Source of the DNA: Chlorobiota bacterium
GTDB taxonomy: Bacteria > Bacteroidota > Ignavibacteria > SZUA-365 > JAADGX01
Assembly (NCBI GenBank): GCA_013152135.1
Contig: JAADGX010000022.1
Span: forward strand, 1 to 12,089
Direction of reading: 5' to 3'
DNA length: 12,089 bases
Shown: one piece after another, positions 1 through 7,460 of the stretch
Numbering within the stretch: the first letter of the stretch is position 1
Layout of the letters: every line of letters starts with the position of its first letter
The notes under the pieces: model-generated
Told to the model about the DNA's origin: nothing
The model's database searches: none
What the model saw: the letters and a program-made list of their open reading frames with translations, nothing else
Position numbers and translations under genes: made by a program

Positions 1-426
1 TACAAGGGCCAGGACGCGTCGCAGTACCGGCACTACGGCCCGATGGCGCAGGAGTGGTTCGCGGCGTTCGGCCATGATGGAGTCGGCCTGATCGGCAACG
101 ACACCTCGCTGTCCTCGGCTGACGTTGACGGTATCGCCTACATTGCTATACAGGCCCTGGAAAGACGAACGGCGGAGCTGCGCGAAACAACTGAGGAACT
201 CGGTGCAAAGACAAGGGACGTGGAGGTACTGAAAGAAGAGTTGATTGCGCTGCGGACAAAAATCTCGGAGATGGGGAAGTTACAAGTGGAGATGGCGGAG
301 ATTCGCTCGTTGCTCCAGAAATTCACCGAATTACAGACGGCATCAAACAATCCAGCCACGGTGAAGGGACATACGTCGAATCGTATCGGTACGAAAACGA
401 CAAAGCCAACAGGGATAGCCGAGTGA
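1..426 (+). CDS. P0: C-terminal part of a peptidase S74 (tail-fibre chaperone) protein, cut by the left edge
   Basis: The frame is open from base 1, so this is the 3' end of a longer gene; the ATG at 43 is internal. The visible 141 residues match the end of the three complete fibre proteins downstream almost word for word (GPMAQEWF, then GNDTSLSSADVDGIAYIAIQAL). This is the second half of an S74 intramolecular chaperone domain, starting at the equivalent of residue 403 of P1. The signal peptide, head repeats and Ser-Lys dyad would lie to the left. A coiled coil follows (about residues 54-105), with two TAELRET-type heptads before the conserved KEEL segment. Its tail (residues 106-141, rich in T, K and G) differs from the other copies and lacks their SGN ending. 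The stop is 48 bp before the T9SS-sorted gene, so the two are probably co-transcribed. The family assignment is firm; the full architecture is inferred from the paralogues. Confidence 0.9.
   Translation, partial: YKGQDASQYRHYGPMAQEWFAAFGHDGVGLIGNDTSLSSADVDGIAYIAIQALERRTAELRETTEELGAKTRDVEVLKEELIALRTKISEMGKLQVEMAEIRSLLQKFTELQTASNNPATVKGHTSNRIGTKTTKPTGIAE
169..210 (+). repeat. Two in-frame 21-bp heptad repeats in the P0 coiled coil
   Basis: These bases encode TAELRET and TEELGAK, two consecutive seven-residue units between the conserved QALERR and TRDVEVLKEEL segments. The same site holds one unit in P1, three in P2 and four in P3. Confidence 0.75.
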
Positions 427-462
427 GGCTGTCGGACTATTTGATGTTTCATTCAATCTGAT

Positions 463-467
463 AAGGA
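463..467 (+). promoter_or_regulatory. Ribosome binding site of the T9SS-sorted protein gene
   Basis: AAGGA sits 7 nt before the ATG at 475. It fixes the start at a methionine that opens a classical signal peptide. Confidence 0.6.
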
Positions 468-474
468 CATAACA

Positions 475-1287
475 ATGAAAACATATGGTCTCATATCAGT
501 GCTAATAATCGTGTTCACCGGTGCGACGCTGGCACAACGCGGCGATATTACGATACCTGTTGGTTCCCACGTGAAGATCCCACTGGGCGCCCAGCTCTGC
601 GCCGATACATTCTATGTGTATGGCACGTTGGAGGCAGCGGATTATAGCGGCGTCTGCGCCACGTCCAAGGTGTACTGCTACGGCACGTGCATTCCCCCGG
701 ATCTGCCTGTGGAGCTGCTGTCGCTGGCGGCGTATCTGCACGAGGGCCGCGTGTACCTGCGATGGGCGACGGCGACGGAAGAGAACAACTACGGGTTTGA
801 CGTAGAACGAAGCGTAGTATCCAGAAGCACGGGCTGGAACAAGGTAGGATTCGTCCCGGGCTCCGGCACGACGACAGAATTGCGACGGTACGAGTTTGAG
901 GACGACCTCTCGACAGTCATCCCGTACTCCGGTGTTATCTACTACCGGTTGCGCCAGGTTGACACGGACGGGAAGTATACGTACTCGCCGGTAGTGGAGG
1001 TGTCGCTGTCCAATGCGCCCAAAGTGGTTCGTCTTTCTCCGTCGTATCCGAACCCGGTTCGAGACGTGATGACGCTGGAATGGTACTTGCCGAGGTCGTC
1101 AACGGTGAGTTTGTCGCTGTACGATCTCCAGGGCCGCGAGGTGGCACGTATCCGGGAGGCGGAACCTGAGGAATGGGGGTTCCACGCGTTGCGCGCGAGC
1201 GTTGGGAACCTGCCGAGCGGTATGTACAACCTGATACTACAGGCGGGAGAAACGCGGTTGTCGCAAGTGGTGGTAGTCCAGCACTGA
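475..1287 (+). CDS. Secreted protein with C-terminal type IX secretion sorting domain
   Basis: A 270-residue exported protein. Residues 1-20 form a signal peptide (MKTYG, a hydrophobic core, then TLAQ). Residues 22-76 are a short region with four Cys (42, 61, 68, 72) that could form two disulfides; I do not recognise this fold. Residues 77-178 run from LPVELLSL through LRWATATEENNYGFDVERS to YYRLRQVDTDGKYTYSPVVEV. This is the fibronectin-III-like segment commonly placed just before the sorting domain in Ignavibacteria-like and other FCB proteins. Residues 186-270 have the type A CTD hallmarks: LSPSYPNPV, LYDLQGREV, LPSGMYNL and a terminal VVVVQH strand. Known CTDs route cargo through the T9SS outer-membrane translocon and are then removed, usually with attachment to surface lipopolysaccharide. 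Most of the protein is sorting and linker sequence, so the only distinctive part is the small Cys-bearing region. It sits 48 bp after P0, suggesting a shared transcript. Its role is unknown; an accessory part or anchor for the fibres is speculation from position. Confidence 0.88.
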   Translation: MKTYGLISVLIIVFTGATLAQRGDITIPVGSHVKIPLGAQLCADTFYVYGTLEAADYSGVCATSKVYCYGTCIPPDLPVELLSLAAYLHEGRVYLRWATATEENNYGFDVERSVVSRSTGWNKVGFVPGSGTTTELRRYEFEDDLSTVIPYSGVIYYRLRQVDTDGKYTYSPVVEVSLSNAPKVVRLSPSYPNPVRDVMTLEWYLPRSSTVSLSLYDLQGREVARIREAEPEEWGFHALRASVGNLPSGMYNLILQAGETRLSQVVVVQH

Positions 1288-1528
1288 GACTCCTTCTATA
1301 GTGACATTGAAATACCTTTGAGCTTTCTGTCGCGTGAATTGAAGTGAGCACGAAAAGCATGAGGAATATTATGCCCCCAGATATTTGTGATGTGGTGCTT
1401 CATTTCCTATGTTTTATCAGGGAGAAGGATGTTTCAGGAAAACAGCGTTTCTATCATATAGGCGCCGCCTGAATAAGAGCGGTCTGCTTTTTATTTTTAT
1501 ATGAGTGGCTTCACTCTCCACAGCGACG
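1288..1528. other. Intergenic region between the T9SS-sorted gene and the hybrid regulator
   Basis: About 240 bp with no convincing gene or RNA. TACCTTTG at 1313-1320 fits the -7 element of Bacteroidota promoters (TAnnTTTG), but I find no TTTG at the matching -33 position, so it is weak. A T-rich stretch (1488-1500) precedes the regulator, and a small palindrome lies at 1460-1470 (AGGCGCCGCCT). No strong intrinsic terminator follows the T9SS-sorted gene, so read-through into the regulator is possible. Confidence 0.4.
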
Positions 1529-4500
1529 ATGCTTAAAACGTTAGCAATATCTCTGTTTCTTCTGTTTTTTTCTCACCGGGCGGCCGCGCAGGCTCCGTTG
1601 GATGAAGCTGGTCTCCCTGACTTGAGGAATTACACTCCCCTGCAGTACGGCGCTCATAGTCAGAATTGGGCGATCGTGCAGGACCGGCGGGGGGTGATGT
1701 ATTTTGGAAACACCTCCGGTATCCTCGAATACGATGGCGTCACGTGGAGAAAAATAGCCCTCCACGGTTCCGCACGGATCGTCTTTTCTCTTGCTATAGA
1801 CAGTTCAGGAGTAATCTACGCGGGATCGTTCAACGAGCTGGGGTACCTGGCACCCGATTCTACGGGTCGTCTGCAATATATTTCGCTGCTTGACCGAATA
1901 GACAAACAGTACCACGAGTGTGGTCCCGTCTGGGAGATCTACGCCACGGGTCAGGGGGTGTTCTTCAGAACGCCGAAATATATTTTTCTTGTATCATCCG
2001 ATACCTCCAAGGTCTGGAAGGCGAAGACCTCGTTCCGTTTTTCCTTTTTTATTCGGGGCGAATTCTATGTTGTCCAAGGTGACGTCGGGCTTTCACGTCT
2101 AGTCGGGAATTCCTTGCAAGCGATCGCCGATCAAAAATCCCCGAACGATGTTGTAGCAATGTTGCCGTACGGCGACCGGCGCATTCTGATTGTCAGAAAA
2201 AGACAAGGCATGCTGTTGTACGACGGCCTTGAACTGGAGCCCTTTCCTCGAATTGCAGATGAAGTAATTTCCGGGTGCCTGATCGATGGCGGAGTCATTC
2301 TCCCGGACGGCGCTATTGCTTTGTCCACCATTTTGAGCGGAGTCTTAATTTTTAATAGGGACGGAGAACTGCGGATGGTCCTCGACAAGTCCGTTGGGCT
2401 GGGGAGCAATTTTATTCATCGACTGTTCGTGGACAGAGAGGGTGAATTGTGGATAGCAACGAACGAGGGTATCAGCAGGGTAGAAATACCATCACCAGTT
2501 ACTGTATATGATGCACGGTTGGGTCTCGAAGGACGGATTCAAAAGACTGTCAGGCATCAAGGAGTTCTGTATACGGCAACAAATATCGGAGTGTATTACC
2601 TCGCCCCTCGGCTTGATGAAAGAGGAGCACGGGGAATGCGTTTCAAGCGGATCAAGGGAATCAACAGTCAATGTTGGGATCTGCTTTCGGTCGGCAAATC
2701 ACTGCTCGTAGCCACCAGTGACGGCGTTTATAATATTCGTAACAAGGTGGCTACGCCTGTCGGGGTAACGGACGATTATTCGCGGGGCGCTTTTGCTCTG
2801 CGCCGTTCGAAGCAGGACACCAACAGAGTCTTCGTTGGATTGAGAGGTGGTTTGGCCGCCCAGCGTTTTACCGGCGTGAAAAAGGGGTGGATTGATGAAG
2901 GAAGAATCAATGGAATAGAGGACCGCATCCGGTGGATCGCGGAAGGCGAAGATGGTGCGTTATGGTTATGTACACCGTATGAAGGTGTTTTACGTATTAC
3001 GTTTCCCCTCTTGGATGCCGGCACTTCGAATGAACGTCCTGATCTTCATAACGCTTCAATACAACGGTACGATACCACCCAGGGTTTACCCGCCATGGGC
3101 AATAATCATGTTTATTCTTTCGACAGGCAAGTGTATTTCGCAACGTTGAATGGCGTTTTCATCTTTGATTCGGTAAAACAACGCTTTGTTCCGGATAAGG
3201 TTTTCGGGAAGTCTTTGTTTGGCGACGACCGCCAGATCTTTCGCATGGCGGAGAGCAGGCAGCACGACATGTGGTTTGTTGGATCGGATTATGATCCAAG
3301 TGTTGCCCTGCGCCAGAGAAACGGTTCGTACCGCTGGGAATACAAACAATTCCTCCGCTACAAGTACCTCCAAACCCAGGACATCTACACGGATGATAAG
3401 ACTGTTTGGATCGGTGGTAAAAACGGACTTATTCGTTACCAGGCGGCGGTCAAGAAAAATTATCGTCTTGATTTTGCCGCGCTGATCCGTAAAGTGAGCA
3501 TCGACGAGGATTCGGTCATATATGGTGGTTATAACGGGGCGGCCGTTGTTTCGGGAGTGCTGCCCGTGTCGACTGGGACGAAATTGGATTACGCGAACAA
3601 TGCTCTCAAATTCGAATACGCCGCGCCGTTTTTCGACGAGGAGTCCGCGATCCGGTTCCAGTATTTCCTGGAGGGATTTGACGAAGATTGGTCTGGATGG
3701 ACTGCTGACACGAAGAAGGAGTACACGAACCTGCCGGAAGGCGACTACCGGTTCCGGGTGCGGGCCAGGAACGTCTACGAACAGCAGAGCAGCGAAGGAC
3801 AGTTTGCGTTTGCCATTTCGCCTCCCTGGTTCAGAACATGGCCTGCTTACGGCGCGTATCTTTTTCTGTTTGCCGGGTTCGTTCTGGGGCTGGTCAAGTG
3901 GCGATTCCGGAAACATGAAAAGGAAAAACAGGCGCTCGAGCAGATCATTGTCCGGAGAACCAAGGAAATTGCGGCCAAGAACAGCCAACTGAAGGAGCAA
4001 GCGGAAACGCTGAAGGAGATGGATCACCTCAAGTCCAGGTTTTTTACGAACATATCACATGAATTCCGCACCCCCCTGACCCTGATTATCGATCCTCTCA
4101 GGGAAATGATGTCCGGTTCTTTCAAGGGTGATGTCATGGTGCATTACCGGGTCATGTTCAGGAATGCCCGGCGTTTGCTTCGTCTTATTAACCAATTATT
4201 GGATATCTCCAAGCTGGAAAGCGGAATGATGTTCCTGTCCGTTGGAAGGTACGACCTGATCGCTTTTCTCAGGGCCGTGGTTTCTTCTTTTGAATCACAG
4301 GCGGCCCGCCGGAACATCCATCTCCGTTTTGAAGAGGATAATTCGCTTTCGAAAGTTGATAAACCTTTGATGTGGTATTTTGACCGGGAAAGGATGGAAC
4401 AGGTTCTGGTCAACATTTTATCCAACGCCTTCAAATTCACATCGGAGTACGGTGAAATCGTCGTGACCCTGTCCATGAATCCGGATGGAATCGTCATCAC

Positions 4501-5596
4501 CGTTCGGGATACCGGAACCGGTATCCCCAGCCAGCACTTGCCGTATGTTTTCGATCGCTTTTACATGGCGGAGGACACTACTTCAAGGGCCAATGAGGGC
4601 ACCGGTATAGGTTTGGCTTTGACGAAGGAACTAGTACACCTGCATCACGGCGAGATCAACGTGCGGAGTGAATGGGGCCGGGGCACGGAATTCAGCATTT
4701 TCCTTCCGGAAGGAAAGAGTCATTTCCATGACCAAAACATAGCCGAAAAGCCGCAGATCGAGAACGTGGTTACGTTGGATGAAGATCTCGAGATCAAGGC
4801 GGGCGAGGAAAGGACAGTAGATCATCGGGGACGCTCTGGCAAGAAAACCATGATTCTTGTCGTCGAGGATAACGATGACGTGCGTTTCTACATTCGCCAA
4901 TACTTGGAGCCTGCCTATCGAGTCGAGGAAGCAAGCGATGGTCTCGAGGGATTGAAAGCCGCCCGGGAACTTCTCCCGGATTTGATTATCAGCGACGTCA
5001 TGATGCCCAACATGAACGGGTACGAACTTTGCCGCGTCATTAAAAACGATATAACAACGTCGCATATCCCGCTTATCTTGCTGACGGCGAAAGCCTCTGA
5101 TGATCATAAAATCGAAGGCCTTGAAACAGGCGCTGACGATTACCTCATTAAGCCGTTCAATGCGCGGGAGCTTCTTGCGCGTGTAAAAAACCTTATTGCA
5201 CAGCGGAAGCAGCTCCAGCAAAAATACCGTCGCGACTACTTGCTGAAACCCGCGCCGGTGTCGGTCTTGTCCATGGACGACACGTTTTTACGCCGCGCCT
5301 GGGAGATGGTGGAACAGAACATGTCCGACCCTGATTTTAACATCGAGCATCTTTCAGACGCCCTGTCCATGACCCGGTCGAACCTGCACCGTAAAATCCG
5401 CGCCCTCACCGGGCAGACGCCGAGCCAGTTCACCCGTTCCATACGGCTCAAGCGGGCAGCTGAACTTCTGGCGCAAAAAAGCGGAACTGTAACGGAAATT
5501 GCTTATAACGTGGGCTTTTCGAGCTCCGCCTATTTCTCGCGGTGTTTCAGGGAACAATTCGGCGTGCCGCCGAACAAATATCGAGACGATAAATAA
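1529..5596 (+). CDS. Hybrid two-component system sensor kinase/response regulator with AraC-type DNA-binding domain
   Basis: A one-chain sensor and transcription factor of 1355 residues, the usual size for Bacteroidota hybrid two-component regulators. Residues 1-21 are a signal peptide (MLKTLAISLFLLFF, then AAAQ). Residues about 35-680 are periplasmic and carry propeller-type reg_prop motifs such as HRLFVDREGELWIATNEGIS (298-317). A Y_Y_Y domain (about 690-755, FLEGFDEDWSGW) is followed by one membrane helix (about 771-791) and a helical linker. The histidine kinase has NISHEFRTPLTL with phospho-acceptor His844, then ATPase boxes at Asn962, Asp994 (DTGTG) and Gly1024 (GTGIGLAL). The receiver (about 1107-1220) keeps the acidic pair Glu1113/Asp1114, phospho-acceptor Asp1156 and Lys1208. 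The AraC-type helix-turn-helix (about 1260-1353) has SMTRSNLHRKIRALTG and GFSSSAYFSRCFREQFG. All catalytic residues look intact. An in-frame GTG at 1505 would add eight residues; neither start has a clear Shine-Dalgarno, and 1529 gives the better signal peptide. Family members usually sense glycan fragments and control polysaccharide-utilisation loci. Here the neighbours are surface fibres, with no SusC/SusD pair in view. Confidence 0.95.
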   Translation: MLKTLAISLFLLFFSHRAAAQAPLDEAGLPDLRNYTPLQYGAHSQNWAIVQDRRGVMYFGNTSGILEYDGVTWRKIALHGSARIVFSLAIDSSGVIYAGSFNELGYLAPDSTGRLQYISLLDRIDKQYHECGPVWEIYATGQGVFFRTPKYIFLVSSDTSKVWKAKTSFRFSFFIRGEFYVVQGDVGLSRLVGNSLQAIADQKSPNDVVAMLPYGDRRILIVRKRQGMLLYDGLELEPFPRIADEVISGCLIDGGVILPDGAIALSTILSGVLIFNRDGELRMVLDKSVGLGSNFIHRLFVDREGELWIATNEGISRVEIPSPVTVYDARLGLEGRIQKTVRHQGVLYTATNIGVYYLAPRLDERGARGMRFKRIKGINSQCWDLLSVGKSLLVATSDGVYNIRNKVATPVGVTDDYSRGAFALRRSKQDTNRVFVGLRGGLAAQRFTGVKKGWIDEGRINGIEDRIRWIAEGEDGALWLCTPYEGVLRITFPLLDAGTSNERPDLHNASIQRYDTTQGLPAMGNNHVYSFDRQVYFATLNGVFIFDSVKQRFVPDKVFGKSLFGDDRQIFRMAESRQHDMWFVGSDYDPSVALRQRNGSYRWEYKQFLRYKYLQTQDIYTDDKTVWIGGKNGLIRYQAAVKKNYRLDFAALIRKVSIDEDSVIYGGYNGAAVVSGVLPVSTGTKLDYANNALKFEYAAPFFDEESAIRFQYFLEGFDEDWSGWTADTKKEYTNLPEGDYRFRVRARNVYEQQSSEGQFAFAISPPWFRTWPAYGAYLFLFAGFVLGLVKWRFRKHEKEKQALEQIIVRRTKEIAAKNSQLKEQAETLKEMDHLKSRFFTNISHEFRTPLTLIIDPLREMMSGSFKGDVMVHYRVMFRNARRLLRLINQLLDISKLESGMMFLSVGRYDLIAFLRAVVSSFESQAARRNIHLRFEEDNSLSKVDKPLMWYFDRERMEQVLVNILSNAFKFTSEYGEIVVTLSMNPDGIVITVRDTGTGIPSQHLPYVFDRFYMAEDTTSRANEGTGIGLALTKELVHLHHGEINVRSEWGRGTEFSIFLPEGKSHFHDQNIAEKPQIENVVTLDEDLEIKAGEERTVDHRGRSGKKTMILVVEDNDDVRFYIRQYLEPAYRVEEASDGLEGLKAARELLPDLIISDVMMPNMNGYELCRVIKNDITTSHIPLILLTAKASDDHKIEGLETGADDYLIKPFNARELLARVKNLIAQRKQLQQKYRRDYLLKPAPVSVLSMDDTFLRRAWEMVEQNMSDPDFNIEHLSDALSMTRSNLHRKIRALTGQTPSQFTRSIRLKRAAELLAQKSGTVTEIAYNVGFSSSAYFSRCFREQFGVPPNKYRDDK

Positions 5597-5609
5597 ACCG
5601 CATCTTCTG

Positions 5610-5633
5610 AACCGGGTTAGCCCCGGTTTTTTT
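5610..5633 (+). terminator. Intrinsic terminator after the hybrid regulator
   Basis: A perfect 7-bp GC-rich stem (AACCGGG with CCCGGTT, loop TTAGC) runs straight into T residues, giving seven consecutive T at 5627-5633. It starts 14 bp after the regulator's stop codon. It isolates the regulator from the fibre array, so P1 should have its own promoter in 5634-5784. Confidence 0.9.
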
Positions 5634-5666
5634 ATTTCCCCCCATCCTTTCCCTCCAAAACTCCAT

Positions 5667-5703
5667 AATTTGACATAAGTGAAACACAATTTGACATAAG
5701 TGA
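5667..5703. promoter_or_regulatory. 16-bp direct repeat with 21-bp period, candidate operator upstream of P1
   Basis: AATTTGACATAAGTGA occurs perfectly at 5667-5682 and again at 5688-5703, separated by AACAC. The 21-bp period is two helical turns, which puts both copies on the same DNA face. That is the usual layout for AraC-type activators and for hybrid regulators bound as dimers to direct repeats. It lies between the regulator's terminator and the first gene of the array, about 80 bp before the P1 start. I see no further copy in the window. Binding by the adjacent regulator is an inference. Each copy also contains TTGACA, but no good -10 follows. Confidence 0.6.
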
Positions 5704-5772
5704 TTGAATACCACTCCTCCGTTTCGTTACCGTTAAAGTGATGTGATCTCATTCAGGGACGCAGTTCGAAAT

Positions 5773-5777
5773 GGAGG
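5773..5777 (+). promoter_or_regulatory. Ribosome binding site of P1
   Basis: GGAGG lies 7 nt before the ATG at 5785. It decides that start over the in-frame GTG at 5743, which would add 14 charged residues in front of a good signal peptide. Confidence 0.75.
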
Positions 5778-5784
5778 CGATAGC

Positions 5785-7377
5785 ATGAAAATATTCATGG
5801 AATTCATCATAGTTTTTTTTGTTTCACTTGCCGGTAATCTCTCCGCCCAGGATATCGAGGCCCGGCTTTCGGGTGCGACGAACGCGCAAGGTTTTACCGT
5901 GCAGGACAACGCGAGCAACGGCCTGTTTACGGTTCGCGGCGACGGCAAGGCCGGCTTGGGAACGGGTTCCCCTATATTCAAGCTGACCTTGGAGAAAGAC
6001 GGTGGGATACTGGCAAAGGGAACGTCGGGTTCGGGAGCGACGCTTCCTTCCATTACCGGACCGGTCCTGATCTGGTATCCCCGGAAAGGAGCGTTCCGCG
6101 CTGGCGGTGCAGGTGCAGGGAATTGGGACGATACAAAAATCGGGTCTTATTCCTTTGCAGGGGGAATGAGGACTATTGCCAGTGCCTCTTTCTCTACTGC
6201 GATGTGTCATGGAACCACCGCCAGCGGTAAATATTCTTTTGCAATAGGTTATGTAACCACTGCCAGTGGAGAATCATCCACAGCGATGGGCGGAAATACC
6301 ACTGCAAGCGGTAGTTATTCCACCTCCATGGGTTTAGAAACCACAGCCAGCGGTAATACTTCCGTAGCGATGGGCTATAAAACCACTGCGAGCGGCCCGT
6401 ATTCCACCTCCACGGGTTCTCGAACCACAGCCAGCGGTGAATATTCCGTAGCGATGGGTAGTAATACCGTCGCCCAAGGTAAGTGCTCCACTTCACTGGG
6501 TTTTATGACCACAGCCCACGGTGATAAATCCACGGCGATGGGTTATAACACTAACGCTAGCGGTACTTATTCCATCTCCACGGGTTTTCAAACCACTGCC
6601 AGCGGCATAGCTTCCACGGCGATGGGTAGTGAAACCACCGCCAGTGGCGCAAACTCCACCGCGATGGGTTACAAGAGCACTGCAAGCGGGAAGCAATCCG
6701 TGTCAATCGGCTCGTGGGTTTCCACAAATGGTAAAACCGGGAGCGTGATCCTCGGAGACGCAAGCACAATAACCTACAGGAAAGTGTACAAGAACAACAA
6801 GTTTTATGCGTTCTTCGACGGAGGCTACCATTTGTTTACAAACGGAACGGGAACATCGTACGTGTACCTGAACCACAACGACAACGCGTGGAAGACGTCC
6901 TCGGATTCGACGAAAAAGGAAAACTATCATGCGGCGGATGGCGAGGATGTTCTCGTCAAGATCGGGAGGTTTCGACTCGGAAGCTGGAACTATAAGGGCC
7001 AGGACGCGAAGCGGTACCGCCACTACGGCCCGATGGCACAGGAGTGGTTCGCGGCCTTCGGCCACGATGGAGTCGGTATAATCGGTAACGACACGTCGCT
7101 GTCCTCCGCGGACGTGGACGGCATCGCCTACATCGCAATACAGGCCCTGGAAAGAAGAACATCTGAACTTCGCGAAAAGACAAAAGACGTGCATATGCTA
7201 AAAGAAAAGCTGTCACAATTGCAAAGCAGGGATGAATCTACTCAAAAACAACTGATGGCCCTCCGGATGGAAGTTTCAGAAATGCGTGTCCTACTCAGGA
7301 AGTACACGGAGGCGAAGGAAGTGCGAGAGACGGGAGGATCGAAATTACATGTGGATATGCGGGGAGAGAACAACTGA
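5785..7377 (+). CDS. P1: YadA-head-repeat fibre protein with C-terminal S74 intramolecular chaperone
   Basis: A 530-residue exported fibre protein. It has a signal peptide (1-21, ending LSA before QDIEA; no lipobox Cys) and an N-terminal module to residue 131 with FTVRGDGKAGLGTGSP. Residues 132-313 are thirteen 14-residue YadA-head repeats (ASGxxSTAMGxxTT). The neck (314-372) includes FYAFFDGGYHLFTNG. The S74 domain begins near Ser373 in S-D-S-T-K-K, with Lys378 at the +5 spacing of the endosialidase Ser-Lys dyad, and continues through GPMAQEWF. A coiled coil fills about 455-512. YadA repeats are known to form trimeric left-handed beta-rolls. S74 domains are known to trimerise, guide folding and cleave themselves off before the Ser, so the mature fibre should end near residue 372. 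P1 has a single coiled-coil heptad at the variable site and a 14-residue insertion (SQLQSRDESTQKQL) absent from the other copies. First head unit has Cys in place of its core Gly. It is first of the four-gene array; the ligand and anchoring are unknown. Confidence 0.93.
   Translation: MKIFMEFIIVFFVSLAGNLSAQDIEARLSGATNAQGFTVQDNASNGLFTVRGDGKAGLGTGSPIFKLTLEKDGGILAKGTSGSGATLPSITGPVLIWYPRKGAFRAGGAGAGNWDDTKIGSYSFAGGMRTIASASFSTAMCHGTTASGKYSFAIGYVTTASGESSTAMGGNTTASGSYSTSMGLETTASGNTSVAMGYKTTASGPYSTSTGSRTTASGEYSVAMGSNTVAQGKCSTSLGFMTTAHGDKSTAMGYNTNASGTYSISTGFQTTASGIASTAMGSETTASGANSTAMGYKSTASGKQSVSIGSWVSTNGKTGSVILGDASTITYRKVYKNNKFYAFFDGGYHLFTNGTGTSYVYLNHNDNAWKTSSDSTKKENYHAADGEDVLVKIGRFRLGSWNYKGQDAKRYRHYGPMAQEWFAAFGHDGVGIIGNDTSLSSADVDGIAYIAIQALERRTSELREKTKDVHMLKEKLSQLQSRDESTQKQLMALRMEVSEMRVLLRKYTEAKEVRETGGSKLHVDMRGENN
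6178..6723 (+). repeat. 13 x 42-bp YadA-head repeats in P1
   Basis: Thirteen in-frame units, each encoding 14 residues of the form ASGxxSTAMGxxTT, with no indels. Units 4-11 (6304-6639) also alternate STS-type and S(V/T)AMG-type units, making four 84-bp dimers. Unit 13 (ASGKQSVSIGSWVS) is the conserved closing unit. Confidence 0.92.
7159..7179 (+). repeat. Single 21-bp heptad unit in the P1 coiled coil
   Basis: Encodes TSELREK between QALERR and TKDVHMLKEKL. It is the shortest member of the 1-2-3-4 heptad series (P1, P0, P2, P3). Confidence 0.7.
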
Positions 7378-7449
7378 TTTCCGTCCTGGAAGTAGAGAAA
7401 GCCAGCTGATTATAGAACCGTAAAAAATGAACTTCTCACGTAAAAAAAT

Positions 7450-7453
7450 GGAG
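7450..7453 (+). promoter_or_regulatory. Ribosome binding site of P2
   Basis: GGAG lies 7 nt before the ATG at 7461. The 83-bp P1-P2 gap also holds a near-duplicated CGTAAAAAATG / CGTAAAAAAATG (7419-7429 and 7439-7450). I see no terminator in the gap. Confidence 0.6.
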
Positions 7454-7460
7454 TTACCTT

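Noticed and set aside
538..546. An RGD tripeptide at the mature N-terminus of the T9SS-sorted protein, as an integrin-binding motif
   Set aside because: A three-residue match is easily chance, and nothing else indicates a host-binding function. The RGD in FTVRGDG of the fibre lead-in is likewise part of a structural motif common in such proteins.
1359..1472. A 37-residue open frame upstream of the hybrid regulator
   Set aside because: It lacks a good ribosome binding site and any recognisable feature. An open frame this short is expected by chance.
3086..4027. A 313-codon open frame on the minus strand inside the hybrid regulator
   Set aside because: It lies antisense to the Y_Y_Y, membrane and linker region, whose domain motifs are unmistakable on the plus strand. 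It has no recognisable motif or ribosome binding site and is a codon-bias shadow.
5670..5696. TTGACA in each 16-bp repeat as a sigma70 -35 box
   Set aside because: No acceptable -10 hexamer follows at 16-18 bp for either copy, and Bacteroidota-type promoters do not use TTGACA.
5743..5784. A GTG start at 5743 for P1
   Set aside because: It would put 14 residues before the signal peptide. The ATG at 5785 has GGAGG at proper spacing and makes the lead-in exactly 131 residues, as in P2-P4.
6194..6769. Repetitive minus-strand frames over the head repeats
   Set aside because: Their periodic peptides simply mirror the 42-bp sense repeats. The same happens over the P2, P3 and P4 heads. None has a start context or a family resemblance.
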